Shown: piece after piece, positions 6,225 to 7,097 of the stretch
Position numbering within the stretch: the stretch's first letter is position 1
How the letters are laid out: the number at the start of each line of letters is the position of its first letter
Assembly (NCBI GenBank): GCA_007122185.1
Contig: SKUI01000026.1
Coordinates: forward strand, 1 to 7,097
DNA from: Rhodothermia bacterium
Lineage (GTDB): Bacteria > Bacteroidota > Rhodothermia > Balneolales > Natronogracilivirgulaceae
Reading direction: 5' to 3'
DNA length: 7,097 nucleotides
The notes under the pieces: model-generated
Databases searched by the model: none
What the model saw: the letters and a program-made list of their open reading frames with translations, nothing else
Told to the model about the DNA's origin: nothing
Made by a program: the position numbers and the translations under genes

Positions 6225-6253
6225 AAGATAAGCAAGAATAGTGACTATTTCCA
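6225..6253 (-). promoter_or_regulatory. Candidate promoter of the riboswitch-receptor transcript
   Basis: Minus-strand TGGAAA (6248-6253) is followed after 17 bases by TATCTT (6225-6230), the same -10 hexamer as the tRNA-Lys promoter. Transcription would begin around 6218, about 15 bases before the aptamer's P1 strand, which is a natural distance. It sits in the 74-base space between the aptamer and the VKOR stop. That space also holds a short CCGG/CCGG hairpin (6260-6272) without a T tract. Confidence 0.5.
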
Positions 6254-6277
6254 GTATCACCGGTCCATCCGGCCGCG

Positions 6278-6706
6278 TCAGACCAGGCGGCGCAGATGCA
6301 GCGATATCAGCATCAGAAGGGTGGTCGTTCCGGCCGAAACGAAACAGTAGATGCAAATGGCCTCGATGACAAAGATCATCAGGTATACCAGCCACATTGA
6401 AAAGAGGAAAGCGGGGACGGTGAGAATGGGCAGATAGCGCAGCGCAACGGCATTGCGCACATCCACCCAGATGAAAGCGGCTACAAGCATGACGGCGTAG
6501 AACAGGACGCCGAGCAGGGCCACGGGCACGGGACCGATGGTGGAATACTCGCTGAGCGCCACTTCATCGCAGCCGGCCACAATGGTGCACGTGGGCAGCG
6601 CACCAACATAATGTGACGCCGTAAGATACATGGCATCGGCAAACCCGATGAAAGCAACGATGATAAATGCGATGACCCATTTCAGGGGTGATGCTGGCTG
6701 TGGCAT
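6278..6706 (-). CDS. VKOR-family (vitamin K epoxide reductase-like) membrane thiol oxidoreductase
   Basis: The 142-residue inner-membrane protein has four hydrophobic segments (about 9-30, 60-80, 88-110 and 111-137). Bacterial VKOR homologues re-oxidise DsbA-like partners and pass electrons to quinone, replacing DsbB. Family marks are present: ADAMYLT at the end of helix 1; a periplasmic loop with Cys40 and Cys46 (the shuttle pair) in PTCTIVAGCDEV; Ser55 before GPVPVALLG; and the active-site CIYC, Cys118 and Cys121, at the start of the last helix. It is a stand-alone VKOR domain, not fused to a thioredoxin domain as in some cyanobacterial forms. The separate DsbA-like protein just upstream on the same strand, 137 bases away, fits as its partner. 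The start at 6704-6706 has an AAGGA only 1-2 bases away, which is closer than usual. Confidence 0.92.
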   Translation of the reverse strand: MPQPASPLKWVIAFIIVAFIGFADAMYLTASHYVGALPTCTIVAGCDEVALSEYSTIGPVPVALLGVLFYAVMLVAAFIWVDVRNAVALRYLPILTVPAFLFSMWLVYLMIFVIEAICIYCFVSAGTTTLLMLISLHLRRLV

Positions 6707-6803
6707 GTCCTTTTATAACAGACTGATTGGCAATGTGGTAGTGATTACCGTTTCACATTTTTGACGGGTGGATGCGCTCGGCGGCATGGCTTCAACTCTG
6801 GAC

Positions 6804-6818
6804 GCAAGCAGTGCTCGC
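6804..6818. repeat. Small hairpin between the DsbA-like and VKOR genes
   Basis: On the minus strand GCGAGC-ACT-GCTTGC forms a 6-bp stem with one G-U pair and a 3-base loop, 26 bases after the DsbA-like stop. No T tract follows, so it is not a typical terminator; it may be an mRNA processing or stability structure, or chance. Nothing else is recognised in 6707-6843. Confidence 0.25.
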
Positions 6819-6843
6819 ATGCTCTCCGTAACAGAATCGGATA

Positions 6844-7097
6844 TTATTTTTTGGAGAGAATCAGGTCGCGGTAGGCATCCAGGGAAGTGATACCCTGGGC
6901 CTGTGCACCGTTGATGTAAATGGTCGGGACCGCCCGGACCCCAAGGCGCTGCCCGTCGCGATAATCCGATTCGATACGCTCCATGAGTTCGGGATCCTCA
7001 AGGTCACGGTCCAGCTGCTCCATATCCAGCTCCAGAGACTCTGCGAAAACCCGGAAGATCGATTCCGCATCACCGCGCGACCAGCGCTGCTGGTTGA
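6844..7097 (-). CDS. DsbA-like thioredoxin-fold protein, C-terminal fragment
   Basis: An open frame enters from the right edge and ends at TAA (6844-6846), giving 83 residues of the C terminus. The start and the CxxC active site lie outside the window. The visible part has the helical insert typical of DsbA/Thioredoxin_4 proteins (SIFRVFAESLELDMEQLDRD, then DPELMERIESDYRDGQRLG). It continues with GVRAVPTIYINGAQ, where the VPT cis-proline loop and the following strand mark the thioredoxin fold. It closes with GITSLDAYRDLILSKK, the last helix. Such proteins donate disulfides to, or isomerise, exported proteins. The downstream VKOR gene suggests that this protein is re-oxidised by VKOR. Without the N terminus I cannot tell whether it is periplasmic, lipid-anchored or membrane-tethered. 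Confidence 0.85.
   Translation of the reverse strand, partial: NQQRWSRGDAESIFRVFAESLELDMEQLDRDLEDPELMERIESDYRDGQRLGVRAVPTIYINGAQAQGITSLDAYRDLILSKK

Noticed and set aside
6861..7073. A 70-codon minus-strand frame at the right edge
   Set aside because: It is in a different frame from the DsbA-like reading, which carries the clear VPT cis-Pro motif and runs open from the window edge to 6844.

Overview
The window looks like an ordinary chromosomal segment from a member of the Bacteroidota/Rhodothermota (FCB) group. The lineage call is inferred from four signs. There is a large TonB-dependent receptor with an N-terminal carboxypeptidase-regulatory-like (CarboxypepD_reg) domain. Most genes have weak or absent Shine-Dalgarno (SD) sequences. 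Two other proteins end in the phenylalanine-terminated beta-signal style. The tRNA promoter carries the Bacteroidota-type -7 element TAnnTTTG. Base composition is moderate, roughly half GC by eye. The sequence alone does not name a genus. I see no transposase, phage gene or CRISPR array.

Left part (1-995, all minus strand): a compact run transcribed right to left. A HIT-family hydrolase overlaps a type II 3-dehydroquinate dehydratase (aroQ) by ATGA. After a 13-base gap comes the start of a membrane protein that looks like a polysaccharide flippase and runs off the left edge. Bases 996-1345 hold a plus-strand tRNA-Lys(UUU) with its promoter, an encoded CCA end and a hairpin/T-tract terminator. 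It is divergent from the HIT gene.

Middle (1536-3507, minus strand): a small secreted beta-barrel protein, preceded by an MgtC/SapB-DUF4010 multi-pass membrane protein. Each has a candidate promoter of its own.

Right part (3590-7097, minus strand): the main regulatory feature is a thiamine pyrophosphate (TPP, THI-box) riboswitch at about 6125-6203 in the leader of the TonB-dependent receptor at 3590-6010. It predicts that the receptor imports thiamine or a related compound across the outer membrane. The leader can also form a helix that buries the receptor's unusually strong ribosome binding site, so translational control is the likely mechanism. Upstream lie a bacterial VKOR-family quinone-linked oxidoreductase and the C-terminal end of a DsbA-like thioredoxin-fold protein, which together look like a disulfide-forming pair.

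The most notable content is the riboswitch-controlled receptor and its leader. It applies a known regulatory class to a receptor whose substrate could not be read from the protein alone. I did not find a wholly new system here.
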